Shown here in pieces: positions 5,402 through 6,045 of a stretch of 6,045 bases of DNA; within the stretch, counting starts at the first letter, position 1, and each line of letters begins with the position of its first letter. This DNA is from GCA-2716945 sp964342835. Lineage in GTDB: Bacteria; Pseudomonadota; Gammaproteobacteria; GCA-002705445; GCA-002716945. The position numbers were made by a program, and so were the translations under genes. The DNA lies in assembly GCA_964342835.1 (NCBI GenBank), contig CAYFGJ010000063.1, positions 1 to 6,045 on the forward strand, read 5' to 3'. The notes beneath the pieces were generated by a model, which ran no database searches, had not been told where the DNA came from, and saw only the letters and a list, made by a program, of their open reading frames with translations.

Positions 5402-6045
5402 TTAAGAAATCAGATTTTTTGGCTTTGAAAATATTTTTAGAATTTGTCTCGTAATACCAGCTTCTAAAAGAGAATGTCCTGCATTGTTAATTGGATACAA
5501 TATTGATTTTTTATAAACCTTATTTAAGTCATGCGCTTGATTGAGTGGACATACAATATCATACTTTCCGTGCACGATATAACATTTAATATTTTTGATA
5601 TTGTTAATATTATTAAGTATTTGGTTTTCTTTAATAAAACACTCGTTTTTAAAATAATGTGTTTCAATCTTAGCTAGAGATATTGAACAATCTTTAAAAC
5701 TTTTTCTAACTATATTAGATTTTTCAATAGTAGAACATACTCCTTCCCAGTTTGCCCATGCTAGACAATAACTTTTTGATCTATTCTCGTTAGATTTATG
5801 AATTTTTTTGTAAAAAGCATTCAAAATATTTTTCTTATCAGTTTTAGATAACAAAGACGTAAATTCTTCCCATTCCATAGGTAATAATTCTGATGCACCA
5901 AATTGATAGAACCAATCTATATCTTTTTTTCTACATAAAAAAATTCCTCTCAAAACTAGCGAAAAAACTGTTTCAGGATATTTCTGAGCGTATAATAATG
6001 CTAAAGTTGATCCCCAGGAACCACCATATAAAACAAATTTGCTAA
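5402..6045 (-). CDS. pip: Proline iminopeptidase, N-terminal part outside window
   Basis: This alpha/beta hydrolase (peptidase family S33) releases N-terminal proline from peptides in the cytoplasm. The frame is open to the window edge; 213 C-terminal residues are visible of a protein that is usually about 310-320, so roughly 100 residues including the HGGPG motif are missing. Numbering from the first complete codon, GGSWGS (7-12) holds the nucleophile Ser9, the LRGIFL stretch (31-36) and WFYQFGA (44-50) are typical of the family, WANWEG (96-101) lies in the cap domain, HGKYDIVCP (158-166) supplies Asp162 and AGHS (188-191) supplies His190. The full visible triad suggests an active enzyme. 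A TTG at 5953 can look like a start, but the conserved nucleophile motif lies upstream of it, so the gene really continues past the edge. It ends 61 bp before hisB on the same strand. Confidence 0.93.
   Translation of the reverse strand, partial: SKFVLYGGSWGSTLALLYAQKYPETVFSLVLRGIFLCRKKDIDWFYQFGASELLPMEWEEFTSLLSKTDKKNILNAFYKKIHKSNENRSKSYCLAWANWEGVCSTIEKSNIVRKSFKDCSISLAKIETHYFKNECFIKENQILNNINNIKNIKCYIVHGKYDIVCPLNQAHDLNKVYKKSILYPINNAGHSLLEAGITRQILKIFSKPKNLIS

Noticed and set aside
5402..5953. A separate 183-residue hydrolase starting at the TTG at 5953
   Set aside because: The frame stays open upstream to the window edge and encodes GGSWGS, the nucleophile motif of proline iminopeptidase, so the gene is cut by the window and does not start there.

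Overview
This is an AT-rich chromosomal window (roughly 30% G+C by eye) from a bacterium with a streamlined genome. Every gene lies on the minus strand, so transcription runs from high to low coordinates. The order hisB-hisH-hisA-hisF, then hisE directly ahead of tatA-tatB-tatC, resembles Gammaproteobacteria: Pseudomonas-like genomes carry hisI-hisE-tatABC and a separate hisBHAF. With the low G+C, the minimal spacers and the short proteins, a marine gammaproteobacterium of the SAR86 type is my best guess. That placement is inference, not something the sequence proves.

Layout in transcription order: (1) 6045-5402, a proline iminopeptidase (pip) cut by the window edge. (2) A 61-bp spacer with a possible extended -10 promoter and a 14-bp palindrome. 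(3) 5340-2267, five histidine biosynthesis genes: hisB (imidazoleglycerol-phosphate dehydratase), hisH and hisF (the two subunits of imidazole glycerol phosphate synthase), hisA (the ProFAR isomerase) and hisE (phosphoribosyl-ATP pyrophosphatase). (4) 2257-969, tatA, tatB and tatC, a complete set of twin-arginine translocase subunits. (5) 972-430, a short 2,3-bisphosphoglycerate-dependent phosphoglycerate mutase (gpmA), overlapping tatC by 4 nt. (6) A 75-bp spacer with a 9-bp-stem hairpin and AT-rich promoter-like sequence. (7) 354-1, the first 118 codons of a tryptophan-rich conserved protein of unknown function, cut by the other window edge.

From hisB to gpmA, neighbouring genes overlap or lie at most 18 nt apart, which suggests one translationally coupled transcript. 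HisE removes pyrophosphate from phosphoribosyl-ATP. HisA isomerises ProFAR to PRFAR. HisH makes ammonia from glutamine and passes it to HisF, which forms imidazole glycerol phosphate and AICAR. HisB dehydrates the imidazole glycerol phosphate. The step between HisE and HisA (HisI, phosphoribosyl-AMP cyclohydrolase) is not encoded here, nor are HisG, HisC, HisD and a histidinol-phosphate phosphatase, so they must be elsewhere if the pathway is complete. No gene-free stretch exceeds 75 bp. I see no tRNA, rRNA, CRISPR array, insertion sequence or phage gene. This is a housekeeping region; I found no convincing new biological system, only several small oddities listed as findings.
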